Part shown: positions 20,940-33,160 of the stretch, piece after piece
Numbering within the stretch: the stretch's first letter is position 1
Layout: each line of letters starts with the position of its first letter
Assembly (NCBI RefSeq): GCF_030272615.1
Contig: NC_081407.1
Span: 144,154,897-144,218,896 of the forward strand
DNA length: 64,000 bases
DNA from: Cryptomeria japonica
Lineage: Eukaryota > Streptophyta > Pinopsida > Cupressales > Cupressaceae
Direction of reading: 5' to 3'
The notes under the pieces: generated by a model
What the model was told of the DNA's origin: nothing
Database searches by the model: none
Seen by the model: only the letters and a program-made list of their open reading frames with translations
Position numbers and translations under genes: made by a program

Positions 20940-22065
20940 TGAATACACCTAAAATGGTCTGAAGATAATTAATTAAATAAGCAATTTTTTAATTAATCCC
21001 CCTTCCTAATTTAATTGAATTCATTAACAATTTGATTAAATCTCTTTCATCTACTTATTAATAAATCTAAGGATTTATTTAATAGGTTCATTTCAATAGT
21101 CCCCTTTGATTAATTAATCCTCTCCCCATTTAAGTCATTCCTTCTAATCCCCTAATTAATTAAAACAAATCAATTTATGAGTTGTTGAAAATTAATTAGC
21201 CTTTTCCTATTATTTGAATTTTCAAATTCAAATTACCCACATGCCACCTAACCTAACCAATTCCACCTAACCCTAGGTTTAACTAACCCTATCCTATCTT
21301 TCACATCCTAACCTCCTTATCCTAACCTCCTATGGTGTGGATATTCTCCCCTTGAGACACATGGCACTTAGGCCACATGTCTCCTCCCTTGGACACTTGC
21401 CCTCTTATGAGCAAGACTCCTTAACACTTGTCACCACAGAGATGACAAGTGCACCTCCCTCCAACCTCTTCTCCAACCTCCTCCAATTTCACCCTTGATA
21501 TCTTCAGACTCAATCTTGACCGTTGATTCCTGTCACCTCACCCCTAGCCTTGGAAATCCTATAAATATCCCCCATTTTGGAGCACAAAGGATCCCATCTC
21601 ATGTCATTTTAGGCATTGTTACTATAGGCATATCCCTTCTAGCATATCATTTAAGCATTGTTATTATAGGCAATTGCATCTTAGATCTAGTTTAATTTGA
21701 TCATTTTCTAGCATAATTGTTGAATCATGTATCTTAATCAATCTCTTTTCTAGCTTAATTGCATCATCATCATAGCTTAATCATGCATATCATTAGCTTA
21801 ATTAGACTCTTAGATCAATCTATCATAATCAATCTCATCTAGCTTGCATATCATATCATTTCAAATCCTTCATCTAGGTGTAGTCAAGTCATTGGGATTG
21901 CTAATCCAGATTTGAGAGAAAATCCATACTCGCATCTCTTAGGAGGCGATAGGTCGCTTTGTCATGGTTTATCTTTCATTTGATTTCAATTTTATAACCA
22001 TGCTTGTAATGATCTATTGAGTGTTTGTCTTGTAGCTGCAGGTACCCTACTTCACACACACGACA
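20940..22065 (+). repeat. Left (5') LTR of element B
   Basis: Starts TGAATACACCTAAAATGG and ends CACACACGACA. It matches 40,849-41,990 throughout, with modest divergence and a 16-bp length difference. It includes a TATA box and a GGTACCCTAC segment near the inner end. The 66-codon ORF at 21,495 recurs in the other LTR only because the LTRs are copies. Confidence 0.95.
21560..21567 (+). promoter_or_regulatory. TATA box of element B, 5' LTR
   Basis: TATAAATA in CCTATAAATATCCCCC, identical in the 3' LTR at 41,485-41,492. Transcription would start about 30 bases on, near 21,595. Confidence 0.6.
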
Positions 22066-22068
22066 TTT

Positions 22069-22086
22069 TGGCACCCACAGTGGGGC
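22069..22086 (+). promoter_or_regulatory. Primer-binding site of element B, tRNA-Lys type
   Basis: TGGCACCCACAGTGGGGC starts three bases after the LTR end. It fits the complement of plant tRNA-Lys(CUU), TGGCGCCCACCGTGGGGC, with two mismatches, a primer site common in Tat-type elements. Confidence 0.8.
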
Positions 22087-24130
22087 AGGAAATCTAATTT
22101 CTTGGCCTCTCTCATCATCAAATCTTCAATCTCACTGGTTTCTAGTCGGGCCTGTTTCAGAATCTCGTACGAGTACCTTTACAGTTTCGTACAAGTTTCT
22201 TTGTGCACTCGTATGGGTATGTGAGAATACTTGCATGAGCAAGTGAGAATACTCGTACGCATTTCTACTTCTGGGTTTTCAAAACAAATTGCATTTTAGG
22301 GTTTTTATGCTTCAATTTGGCTATTACTAATGCTAACCCTAGTCTGTTTGTGAGTTTTCTAGCAGTCTAATTGGTTTTTGCAGGATGATTGTCGAATATT
22401 ACGCTTGCCAAACCTTCATTTCATCAAAACAACATAGGAAAATCAACAAGACTTTGTGTATTCTTAAGTTTTATAGGCACACTTATTTTGCTAATGGTAA
22501 ATGAACATGTTGTTTTCTATGCTTGAGAAGTTGTCTAAAAGGTAGGAGAGTATGCTCTTGTCCATTTGGACAATCAGAAATCCTGACCCTTGAAGCGCTT
22601 CTATGTTTGAGATTTGATTACCTTTAGTGGGCCTATCACAGTGGGAAAAAGTAATCACCCTGTGAGAATGACCCAAGTGAGTACAACTAGACCTAAGCTT
22701 TTCGACTCACTCTAAAAAATAGGCCTCTCGAGATTAAAGTCTCGGAGGATGGGATTATTTGAGTTTTCTCTTTTGAGATCTCTCATATCGTACATTTAGT
22801 AGGGCCTCGCGGTAATCACACTTGCATGACTACTTATTATTTCGGTACCTTGTTGGGCTATAGGCCTCAATCGTGCTTGCACGACTGCAAGGGGTAATTT
22901 CAAACGGAAACCCTTACTACAAACCCTAAGATAGAAGCTACCAGATTCACCTCCGAAAGGGGGATAATCTTTGTACAAGAGAGATAGTCACTCTCCCAAG
23001 ACACTTTCCATATCATGCCCCCATTAGCATTTGGATTCGGATAATACGACGTTGAGAATCCATTGTGTGAGACTCGACGGCTTTATTCTGATTAGCTATT
23101 GGATGTGTACCTAAGTTTGCAAGAAAATGTTTTCTCTCTCAGCCAACTTCCTTAGGATTTAGCATGTTGTACTTGAGGTCACTTATCATATCGCGTGTTT
23201 GTTGTGTTTTCATCCGTGAAATAGAAAATCAGACATCTAAAACTGGAAAACAACATCAAAACATCAAACTTCATTGATAAAAAATCTATCTAAATAAAAA
23301 AAATCTCTATTCTGTCCTCAATCGTACGAGCTTTCTAGTTTGTCGTATGGGAAATCTAGTTTATCATCTGGTTCGGTGGGAATCATCGTACGATTCAGTT
23401 TAGCAGAAACTTTTTTTTAATCTTTTGTCATCTGATTCTGTGGTAAGTGTCGTATGATTTTAGGGCTTTGTCGTGCGAGATTTCTAGTTTATTGTATGGA
23501 TTTGTCTAAATTGTCATCTGGGACTGTCTAAACTGTCGTACGAATTTTTGTCTTTGTGAGTTCAAAGTTGTCTTCTTACATGTCTTTTTCAGACCTGTCG
23601 TGTTTGCTTGGTTAATTTACAGTGAGCATAAACACCTGATATATTTTATTATGTGCTTAGATTGTTTTCTTGGTTCTCTTGCTCAAGTAATCTTCTATCA
23701 AATCAGATTCTATAACTAGACACCTCAAAGATTTTCAAGCATTCACCTTCAACAAGTTCAAGATCTAAACATCTCAAAGTGCATTATCACCCTCTTTGAT
23801 AAACTGATCACTCAAAACATAGTTTCTCATCAGGATCTATCATCCTCTATCACGAAACTACAATGTTTGATTAGGATAACCTTGTCCCACATCGCAGGAT
23901 ATATCGTTCCTATTGGACTTGGTTTTATCAAAATCATCATCATTGCACTCCAAAAATTGAAGAAGATCAAAAAACTTGCAAACTTTCAAACACTTGAATT
24001 ATATTTTGCATCATATCACTCTATCATATCTACGTTGACAGTTGGTCATTTATCGAAACACCTTCTAGACAATCGAACCCTTGCGCAATATTCAACACAC
24101 GTGTATACCCATTTTAACTAGACCACAGAG
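22087..24130 (+). other. Untranslated leader of element B
   Basis: 2.0 kb between primer site and gag with no supported ORF. It contains two clusters of the palindrome CGTACG and variants (22,164-22,262 and 23,321-23,545). ORFs at 22,491, 22,796 and 23,867 have no recognisable content. Long leaders are usual in Tat-type elements. Confidence 0.6.
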
Positions 24131-25980
24131 ATGAAAGATCGCAGAAACAGAAACAAAAGTATTTGAAATGATTGAAGATTGTAGGAACATGGAATACCAA
24201 AATGAAATACAAGAAGCAGAAGAAATAACAAAACAACATCTCAGAGAAATCAAACAAGATCCTAAATTCGATAAATTTATGGAGAAAATATTGGAGGGAG
24301 AAAAATAAAAATACTTCCTAATGTTAGCAAAATCTAGTGCTAGACTCCCCCAAGATTTTGATGTGAGCAAATTAGGACAAAAGTGAAGTGACCCTTTCCA
24401 GGATAACGAATGACATGAGGATATTTTCGATCACAAAAAGGACGATGCATCAATTCCTGATAACACAAGAACTAATGAGGAAACTTCCATTCCCAAAAGG
24501 GATGACATAGAAATTATCAACAAAGCTAAATCTAATGAGGACACAAGAAAGGGTCGAGATGATACAAGAAGAGATCAAGATCATACTAGAATGCAAACTC
24601 ATGGTTATACAAGAATAAATCATGTTCATAATCCTATCACAGCTCTTACACAACAAATACTAACGTTGCAAACATTGATTCAAGATATGCAGAGAGGAAC
24701 TGTTAGAGGATACTCGCTTCGAGAAATCTGTCCTTACCAATTCGACAAAAATCTAAACATGATACCATTTCCTATAGGTTATGAAACTCCTTGATATGAT
24801 AGATATAATGGAAGCACTAATCCTCTAGATCATATACGAGAATTTTACACAATGAGTATGGAGTTTGCACATGAGGATACATACCTGATGAGATTATTTC
24901 CAAAGAGCTTAACTGGACTAGCTATGGAATGGTTCTCCAAACTTCCACCTGGAATTAGATCATTCGCAGAATTGGTGGATAAGTTTGTTTCATAATACTT
25001 TGACAACATTCAACATGAGGTCACAATGCTAGACCTATGTAATACTAAACAAAAGAGTGGAGAACCTTTCATGACATTTCTACAGAGATGGAGACGGTTA
25101 GCTTCACGATATCCTCGAACGGTGTCAGAATACAAGAAAATAGACATATTCATTGACAACCTAAATGGACAAATGAGCTATCATCTAAAAATGCAATGCC
25201 ATCAAAATTTTGAAAATATGATTGATAATGGAATCAGAATGGAAGAAGCTATGGTAAAGAAGGGTGAGTTGAAGCTATACAATGAAGGAATTAATCCTCC
25301 TAAGAACAATGTTAGCAACAATAACAATGATAAGCCTAAATTTTGGAATAAAAATTGAAATGTCATCAATGATGGGATAGTGGATAACAACAATATTAAA
25401 CCAAAGCAAACAGTTTTCAATTTATCCAATCACTCAGCAGCAGCTCAACAAAACAATAATCACCAAAAATCAACTTTCAACAATTTCTTTTGAAGGAAAA
25501 TAACAAACATTGGTGAACCACTTGGGTCGGCACTAAAGACGCTTCTCACAAACAAATTGATTACTTTTCCAAAAGGAAGAAACTATGAACCTCAAGTGAA
25601 ACCCTCTTGGTGGAATGATAACCATTATTGCGATTTCCATCAAAACAAGGGACACCACACAGATAATTGTTAGAGGTTGAAACATGTCATCCAAGATTTG
25701 ATTGATAATGGAGTGATAATTATGGATGGACATACGACAAACGAATCTCATACAGCTTTCAAAACTCTGCTTCCAAACTATGAGAAGGGTGAATCATCGA
25801 CAACACATAATGGTAAGGGTAAAGCAAAGGTGAATTATGCTCATACATTTGATAATATGGTAAATGTGATTGTAATAAAAGAAAAACAACATCAATAACT
25901 TGTTCATGCTATTACAAGAAGAAAATCTAAAGTTGTTTTGCCGGGTCCTACCACTAACATGTCATCCACTGCATAATAAT
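24131..25980 (+). pseudogene. Gag of element B
   Basis: Broken plus-strand frame. The start region near 24,131-24,310 is helical and acidic. The capsid core is readable from about 24,760, with LDHIREFYTMSMEF, AMEWFSKLPPG and FMTFLQRWRRLASRYP; the best open piece is 25,026-25,358. Near 25,620-25,680 the sequence WWNDNHYCDFHQNKGHHTDNC gives a C-x2-H-x4-H-x4-C knuckle of the kind seen in Tat-lineage Gag, followed by a stop in place of the next residue. Several stops (24,795, 24,993, 25,356, 25,672) kill it. Confidence 0.82.
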
Positions 25981-26189
25981 ACAATCTAGTGGGTCAATTA
26001 TAGAAAACACCCGCACAAATATGCATCTTAGAACTTTTAAAGCTTTCACCTGCACACAAAGAAATTCTTGAAAGAGCATTAGTAGATACAATGGTGTCTA
26101 AATATCTTGATATAGATCAATTCCAAACCATGGTGGGACATCTCACAACCCCTCACTGCTTATCATTCACCAAAGAAGATGACATGTCC

Positions 26190-26530
26190 TTACAACATCC
26201 CCATAATGCTCCCTTGCATATAGAAGTCCTCATTCATAAGACGTGATTTAAATGTGTCCTAATAGATGGGGGATTTGGCTTAAACATTTTCTCATTGAGT
26301 CTTGTTCGTGCTCTAGGTTATTCTGAGAGGCAATTGATCCCCAGAAAAAGATCACCATCAAAGCATATGATGAAGAAGAGCGTTCGTCTATAGGGATTAT
26401 GATATTTCCCATCAGGGTGGGACCTTTGCAGAAAGACACGGCATGCCAAGTTCTAGACTTGCACTTATAATAAAGCATACTCTTGGGAAGACCCTGGATA
26501 CATGACATACAAGTTGTTCCATCAACATAT
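26190..26530 (+). pseudogene. Aspartic protease of element B
   Basis: Plus-strand translation gives FKCVLIDGGFGLNIFSLSLV near 26,250-26,305. The DGG form of the active site is common in Tat-type proteases. A decayed ITIKAYDEEERSSIG-like flap follows, then a GRPWIHD segment near 26,490. Stops and a frameshift split it into short pieces. Confidence 0.7.
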
Positions 26531-27669
26531 CATCAGTGCCTAAAATTTCCTACAATGGGCAGGAAATCATGATCTCGGTAGATGCAAATCCATTCCAGTA
26601 TTGTAGTAATCTAAAACCAACTCAAGAGGTCATTGTTCCTCATAATAGGGAGGCATCGTCTTCAAACACACAATCTAAAGAAAAATCATTTGCCTCAATT
26701 TTTTCAAGTATGGAAAAACAAATGCATCTCAGAGATCAAGGGAACGAAGAATTTTCGCTATCATAATAACCACTTTCTCCTAAATCCTATGGAAAACCAT
26801 CAAACTCTAAACAACAACCAATTGTGAAATATCTTCCAATATTTGATGGAGCATTTGTTAGTGCTGGGACATTATCAGAGGAAACCAAAGACAAAGATGT
26901 GCTACAGTGGCTATACAAGGATGAAGAAGTCCAACAAAAGATCAACAATGTCAAAATACCCACTGAAAAATATGGAAAATGATTTAACATTCTTCAAAAA
27001 ATGGGATACACTGGAACGAGTCCTATAGAAAAAAGAAATAAGGTATCTCGGAACCTATACAACCTCATACTCAGCAGGCTACAAACAAATCAGGCTTAGG
27101 GTATGGACAAGTTACTCTACCAGAAGACACATCTTCTAGCCAACAACAAGAGGAATATGAAAACAGACAAGAACAACTCGCAATTGAAAGGGAAGAAATA
27201 GCTTCCAAGCACCGAGAACAAACAAACATGAAATGGCAAAAGAAGTAAGCTTTTGATGAACAAGAAAAATGAGCTAAAGGCACCTCCCAAGCAACATTAA
27301 CTCTCAATCAAAACAAGAAAGAACCTGGTACAAATCAAGGAGAGCTGATAGCAAGGTTGAAAAAACTCAATCTCAATCCAGAACAAGCTGAATATGAGAG
27401 AAGAAATGATATAGAAAGAAAAACAGAAGAAACAAATCAAATGTTATATGAACAAATCTGCAGATTGCAAGCTGCAAGTGAGATAGATTCTAATGAATGG
27501 GAATGGGATTCCTATCATTCTGAAGAATTAGCTGAAGAAAATTGCTCTGAAGAAAATGTAGGAGTCGATGTAGTTCATATGTATGCAGGGAAAACGTTAG
27601 GAACTAGCCCACTTGAATTAGAATCACATTCGACTGACTTGGGCTTAATCGAGGACAATTAGGAGCTAC
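26531..27669 (+). pseudogene. Protease-RT linker region of element B
   Basis: Low-complexity, charged sequence rich in Gln, Glu and Lys, with open pieces at 26,536-26,766 and 27,357-27,662. The second is helical (YERRNDIERKTEETNQ) and then acidic (EELAEENCSEENVG). No known domain. It occupies the usual variable spacer between protease and reverse transcriptase in long Tat-type polyproteins. Confidence 0.55.
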
Positions 27670-28893
27670 TTGCAAGAGGTCTTTCTAATGAGTATCATTC
27701 TAGACATTGAAGAACATATCAAAAACGTTGACATCTCTATCATGACCCTTGATACCCTCAAAACATCTCAACTTGAGGACCCCTTACCTCTAATCCACCC
27801 TGAACTTATTGATTGGGAAAATGAAAGACATACTGCCATTGATACCTTTCCTACTGACCATGCCATATCCTTGTATCTTAATGCAATCAAACCTCCAACA
27901 ACTTTCACCAGGAATTTCAACAATGCATCTTCCAGTCAAGTAGGTGCCAAATCTCCCAGTCGCAAAAGGAAAATAAAGAAAACAATATTAGGTCTAATGC
28001 TAAAAAACCATTTATTGGCAACATTAGACCAGGAAAAAATGAAAAGAAAGGATGCATCTAATGGTGAAAACCTCCTCGAGATGCCGAAAGATGGGAGATT
28101 TGACACTTTACCTAAGCACTATCAAGAAAGGTCATCCATTTTGATCGAACCAACAGAGGCAGTTAACATTGGTATAACAAAGAAACCAAAGATTCTATAT
28201 CCAGCAACTTCATTATCAAAGCAAGAAATGCAACAATATATGGAATTCTTCAAACGACGCCAAATCAATTTTGCCTGGTCATATGCAGACATGCCAGGGT
28301 TGGATCCAGAGCTTATTATGTATCACTTAAATGTTAGTCCAGGAGCTAAACCAGTTAAACAGAAATTAAGGAAAATACATCCTCATATTGCTCTTCTGGT
28401 CAAAGCAGAACTAAAGAAATTACTGGATGTAGGATTCATCAGACCTGTAGCATATCCTCAATGGATATCAAACATCGTTCATGTTTCCAAACCAGATAAA
28501 AGTATCAGAATATGCACAGACTTTAGAGATCTTAATAATGCATATCCAAAGGATGATTTTCCTTTGCCTAACATTGACATCATTGTGGATTTAACTTCTG
28601 TAAACTCCATGTTTTCTCTAATGGATGGTTTCTCCGGATACAATCAGATTAAAATAGCACCCGAAGATCAAGAAAAGACAACTTTCACATGTCCATGGGG
28701 TACTTTCTACTGGAATGTCATGCCTTTTGGATTAAAGAACGCAAGTGCTACATATCAGAGAGCTATGACAACGATATTCCATGACATGATGCATACATTC
28801 ATGGAAGATTATATGGATGACATATTGGCCAAATCATACAAGAAAGAAGACCATATAGGAATACTGGAAAAGATCTTTAACCGGTTAGAATAG
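27670..28893 (+). pseudogene. Reverse transcriptase of element B (intact ORF)
   Basis: 407-codon open frame. Residues 1-165 are linker. The RT fingers and palm follow, with IRICTDFRDLNNAYPKDDFP, SLMDGFSGYNQIKIAP, TCPWGTFYWNVMPFGLKNA and the active site EDYMDDILAKS close to the end. All three catalytic Asp are present. A TAG at 28,891 ends the frame before the thumb, which continues in the same reading frame (PKQCAFGV), so one stop is the break. This is the best preserved pol segment in the window and is suitable for lineage placement. Confidence 0.92.
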
Positions 28894-29660
28894 TATAAGC
28901 TATGACTCAATCCCAAGCAATGTGCCTTTGGTGTTACTTCCGACAAGCTATTGGGATACATTGTTTTAGCTAGGGGTATCGAAGTAGATCCCACCAAGGT
29001 CAAATAAATCATGGAAATGGCATCTCCCTAGAATATCAGTCAACTAAGATCACTCCAAAGAAGACTACAGTCAATCAGAAGATTTGTTGCTCAGCTAGAA
29101 GATAAATGCCAACCATTTACTCATCTATTGCACAAAAATGTTAATTTCAGGTGAGACCATCAATGTGAGGATGCATTCAACAAAATCAAGACCTACCTCA
29201 TGCAACCACCCGTCCTAATGTCACCAATTCTAGGAAATTCGTTGTTACTTTATGTATCAACCACATAAGTATCATTAGGAATTCTGCTTGCACAACAAGA
29301 TAATGAAGGAAAAGAACCTGCCATCTACTACATCAGCCAAACATTAGTGGGATACGAGATTAACTATTCACCAACACAAAAAACATGCTTGGCGGTAGTT
29401 TTGGCCTCTCAAAAATTAAGACACTATCTACTATCTCACTCCATTAAGTTGATTGCTAAAATCGATCCATTGAATTATTTGCTCAGCAAGTCGACATTAA
29501 AAGGAAGATTAGCAAAATGGATCATGATCCTGAGCGAGTTTGATATTGAGTATGTGGGCAAAAAATATATCAAGGGGCAAGTCATTGCCGACCAACTAGC
29601 AGAGGCACCTCTTCAAGATGATCTTCCTTTACACATTGAATTTTCAGATGTTGATATCCT
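28894..29660 (+). pseudogene. RT thumb and degenerate RNase H of element B
   Basis: Continues the RT frame past its stop: CAFGV..LLGYIV, then RNase H with LLLYVSTT and YYISQTLVGYEINYSPTQKTCLAVV. The catalytic Asp after LLLYV is replaced, as expected where a second RNase H took over. Open from 29,347; stops occur near 29,007, 29,028, 29,152 and 29,266. Confidence 0.85.
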
Positions 29661-30089
29661 AACAGTCACCAGAAAAACATGGCAATTATACTTTGATGGT
29701 TCATATACACAGCATGGATCAGGAGCAGGTATTCTATTCATCACGCCACAAGGTCATACATTCCAAAAGCATACAAATTAAGCTTTCCATGAACCAACAA
29801 TACAACAGAATATGAAACTTTGGTTACAGGTATCAAAATGGCTATAAAATGGAACATTACACAACTTCAAGTCTTTGGAGACTCTCAGCTCATCATCAAT
29901 CATATTAATCATGATTACCAAACAAAGGATGACAAACTCATGCCTTATAAAAAGATGGCAGATGATTTCAAGAGGCATTTTGTAGAAATAACTTTTGAGC
30001 AGATTCTGAGGAATGACAACAATAGTGGCAGATGCCATGGAAACACTTGCTTCTCTACTTTAGACATAGGAAAATCAAGAGCGTTATGA
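29661..30089 (+). pseudogene. Second (archaeal-type-like) RNase H of element B
   Basis: WQLYFDGSYTQHGSGAGILF at about 29,681-29,740 is the first RNase H strand with its catalytic Asp. After a stop or frameshift near 29,780 the rest is readable: the segment with VFGDSQLIINHI (third Asp) in 29,820-30,089, and an ADAMETLASL segment with the last Asp in a neighbouring frame at about 30,030. This order (RT, old RNase H, new RNase H, integrase) is the usual Tat arrangement and contrasts with element A. Confidence 0.82.
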
Positions 30090-30274
30090 ATTCCTAGTGG
30101 AAGAGTTGTTTTACCTTGCACATAATTGTCCTGATTCCCAAACTATCTGTCACATTGTTGGGCATGATTCCTCCCGCTATGACCAAACTTACACATACCT
30201 GAAAGATAATATCCTCCCTCCTGACTTGTCAGAGAACCAAAAGAGAAACTTTATTCGTCCATCATCCCATTATA
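30090..30274 (+). pseudogene. Integrase N-terminal extension of element B, left of element C
   Basis: Plus-strand frame with YTYLKDNILPPDLSENQKRNF, which resembles the segment before the integrase zinc finger. It is cut by element C and resumes at 38,001 (LVTDTLYK, then LDGTLLRFL). Confidence 0.75.
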
Positions 30275-30279
30275 TTCTT
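30275..30279. repeat. Target-site duplication of element C, left copy (TTCTT)
   Basis: TTCTT before the TGTTGGC end of C; it recurs at 37,996-38,000. Confidence 0.92.
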
Positions 30280-31390
30280 TGTTGGCATTTTTGTTGTTTA
30301 TGTTGTGATTGTCATTGATGGACACACACTTGTATTGAGATCCCCTTTATGTGTATGAGCTTGTACTCAACTGGTATTTGTTCCAACCGGTATGTTGTAT
30401 TATAGTCTTTAGACTAGTGGTGATTTTGCAGAATGTGTTTCCCAGTCTGAAGCGGCATGTCGACCCCAAGCGGTTCATAGATCCCAAGCGACACGAGGGA
30501 GCAAAGCGGCACAACACATTCATGACCCGGTAATACTCTGTGATGAGTTACCAACCGGCATTTTGTGATGAGTTACCAATCCATCGATTGTTTGACGGTG
30601 CCGACACATTGACGGTGCTTTTTGTGTCGTGTTACTGAGTACGTCTAGATGCATTGAACCTAGGAAATTGTAATGTAATCCTATTGGACCGACATGAAAT
30701 CAGATTCTTTTAAAAGGACATCATGTCTAGGGTTTTAAGTTGTTGCTGAAAGGGTTAATGTCGAGCTAGGGTTTAAGGTGGAAATTGAGAACGATCTTAT
30801 CTGAGAAGATCAAGTTGTAACTGTGAGAGAGATAGAGAAGACTGAAGTAATGCTGGAATGCATTAACTGTGAGCAACACTGGATCTAACCAAGTAGTTTG
30901 TGCTATCTGATAGATCAAACACTTGTTGATTACTCACATCTTTGACAAGTCTGTAGCCCTTAACTGGGTAGGCCTCAAAGCCTTTGTAAAATCCTCTAAC
31001 AAGGTGGTTCACACATGTGAATCTAAAATCCTCTAACAAGGTAGTCTTTAATCGGACTTATCTCCTAACAGAGATCGAGATTCCTAACAGGATCTGTTCT
31101 GGTGAAGAACATTGTAAGACCTTAACTGGTCTGGTTTCTATTCTGCAAATAGTGACTTGTGAGTTCCATCTCACCGTGGTTTTTCCTAGTTGGGTTTCCA
31201 CATCAAATATCTTGTGTTATGGTTGTATTGGTTTTGTGGGTGAATGCTTTATTCGCATTTTGGTTTGCATGTGTGGTAATTGGTTTAACTGTTAGACTGC
31301 TTTACCAGTTTATCTTTAGACTATGTAAGTGTTTTAGTGCAGAGATTTTTGGCATACTAATTCACCCCCCCCCCCTCTTAGTATTCATCA
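30280..31390 (+). repeat. Left (5') LTR of element C
   Basis: Identical in length to the right LTR. It contains a cluster of AAGCGGC/AAGCGGT words (30,450-30,515), a doubled TGATGAGTTACCAA (30,541 and 30,566), a TTTTAAAAGG TATA-like box near 30,709, and a run of C near 31,366-31,376. Confidence 0.95.
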
Positions 31391-31392
31391 AT

Positions 31393-31405
31393 TGGTATCA
31401 GAGCC
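31393..31405 (+). promoter_or_regulatory. Primer-binding site of element C, tRNA-iMet type
   Basis: TGGTATCAGAGCC, perfect complement of the 3' end of plant initiator tRNA-Met over this length, two bases after the LTR end. Confidence 0.9.
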
Positions 31406-31562
31406 TACCTTTCTATAAGTTTAACCATTTGGAAAGAGATATGGGGGAATACACCATGAGTGAACTTACTCAATGACTCACTAAGTCTGAGCAAGCCTAT
31501 GATGATCTTATGGTCAAATACAAGGCATCTCAAGAAAAAGGAGAGAACATGCAGAAAAGCTG

Positions 31563-32717
31563 ATGGAACTATCTGAAAGTAGTTCTGAAGATGAAGCTAA
31601 CATGGAAGCCATGATTGCTGAAGTAAATAAACTGAATGATTCAAACTCCAATCTGAGAAAGGAGTTGGAAGGACTGACTATTAGGTTTAGTCAAGAACTT
31701 GAGAATCGGAGAAAAGCTAAAGATCGGATAAAGGATAGAGATCATGAGATCTCCAAGTTGAAACAAGAGATTAGTGCACTGACTGCTCGCCTTCATGAGA
31801 GCAAAATGGAAAAAGAAGACATGCAAGGAGAACTGAACATTGCCATCTCTGAAAATGCAAGTCTAATGGAGACAAACACTGCTATTTCCAAAGAACTCTT
31901 TGAGTCCAAGGAAATACTTGCTAAGTTTGGCAAAAGTATTGTCAAGCTAGAGCAAAAGCTTGAGTCATCTAGACCGCCAAAGAATACCAATGGTCTTGGT
32001 TTCTCTGGACATGAGGAAGGAGAATCCTTAGGAACAAATGCTGAAGCATCAAAGAAGCAACTGACACTCAAAGGAAAAGGTAAGAAAAAATTCAAACCTG
32101 TTTGCTTTAACTGTCTTAAAGAAGGACACACTACCAATGTATGTAGGAGCAAAGCCTACAATAATTTTCCTTATTTTAGCAACAATGGACCTAGATCTAA
32201 TAAGTTCAATGGTCATTGTTATGCATGCAACAAGTTTGGTCATAGAGCATTTGAATGCAGGTCTGTGATGGATAACACTAGAAGATATCCTCAGAGGACC
32301 CAAGGAACTAGTCCAGAACCTTTTGTGAACCGGAATCACAACCGGTTTAATATCTTCAATCATTAGTCAAGAAGCGGTGGTCATCAAGTGGAAACCGGAT
32401 GGAGAAAAGGTTGTATGATCTGTCATGGTCATGGTCACACTGCTACAACATGCAGAAGGAAGAATGGAAACATGTACTATGGACCTTGGAGAGCACCTGG
32501 ACTTGTTTGCTATCACTGCAACAAACCGGGTCACATTTCAAGATTCTGTAGAAGCAGAAAAAGTATATCTGATGATATACTGGTCACTCAGGAAGGAGAA
32601 ATCGATGTTGAAAAAGTTCAAGGGGACATGAAGAAAACATGGAGGAAGAAACCAACAATGTTGGAAGAGGAACCGGTTTCTGCACCTAGTGTGGAAATAT
32701 CGGAACCGGCAAACTAA
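31563..32717 (+). pseudogene. Gag-like protein of element C with four CCHC zinc knuckles
   Basis: One frame of about 385 codons broken by a single TAG (32,364-32,366). Residues 1-140 are strongly helical with heptad-like Leu/Ile spacing (coiled coil). Then come two knuckles, CFNCLKEGHTTNVC and CYACNKFGHRAFEC; after the stop come CMICHGHGHTATTC and CYHCNKPGHISRFC. All four have full C-x2-C-x4-H-x4-C spacing. An upstream short frame at 31,441 (MGEYTMSELTQ then stop) may be the original N terminus, out of frame. Typical copia Gag has one knuckle, so four is unusual. The capsid helices typical of gag are not obvious. It would bind element RNA. Confidence 0.8.
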
Positions 32718-33160
32718 GCCTTAAAGGCTTAGGGGGAGCAAACGCCGAAATGCTTTCGAACCCCCAGTTGACACCGACAAAAGACCTTAACCGGTATGCG
32801 ATACCTGTCGCTTGGCAGAAGACCAAAAATGGTAAAAAGGCAAATTAGGGTTTATGCCCTAATAGAGGAGCATTAATGAGGGTAGGTGAGAGACATGTAT
32901 AAATGCATTTTTCAAATCATTTCTCACTATCTGTTTTCGAGCGAAGAAAAGTTTTCAAGTGCAGAGCGAAGAAAAGGTGATTTGAGCTTAGATTTCAAGA
33001 AATTGAATAACCTTGAAAGAGATTCAAATCCAGTTTGCAAGCGGTAGTGGAGAACACAAAGCGGTGATTTGGCATCCGACGGAGAGTGGAGTGAAGCAGA
33101 ATCAGGAAGCCCTAAATTTGCGTTTGAAAGGTATTTTTTGTGTTCTTGAAATACTCTACA
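32718..33160 (+). other. Spacer between gag and accessory ORF of element C
   Basis: About 440 bp without an ORF. It contains GCTTAGGGGGAGCAA at about 32,726, a purine-rich run like the 3' polypurine tract, and it precedes the accessory ORF start. It could be a former pol deletion point or a leader for a separate transcript. Confidence 0.5.

Noticed and set aside
21495-21695. 66-codon ORF in the B LTR, repeated at 41,420
   Set aside because: Conserved only because the LTRs are copies; no recognisable content.
23867-24121. 84-codon ORF in the B leader as an extra gene
   Set aside because: No conserved motif and only moderate length in AT-rich DNA; cannot be told from chance.
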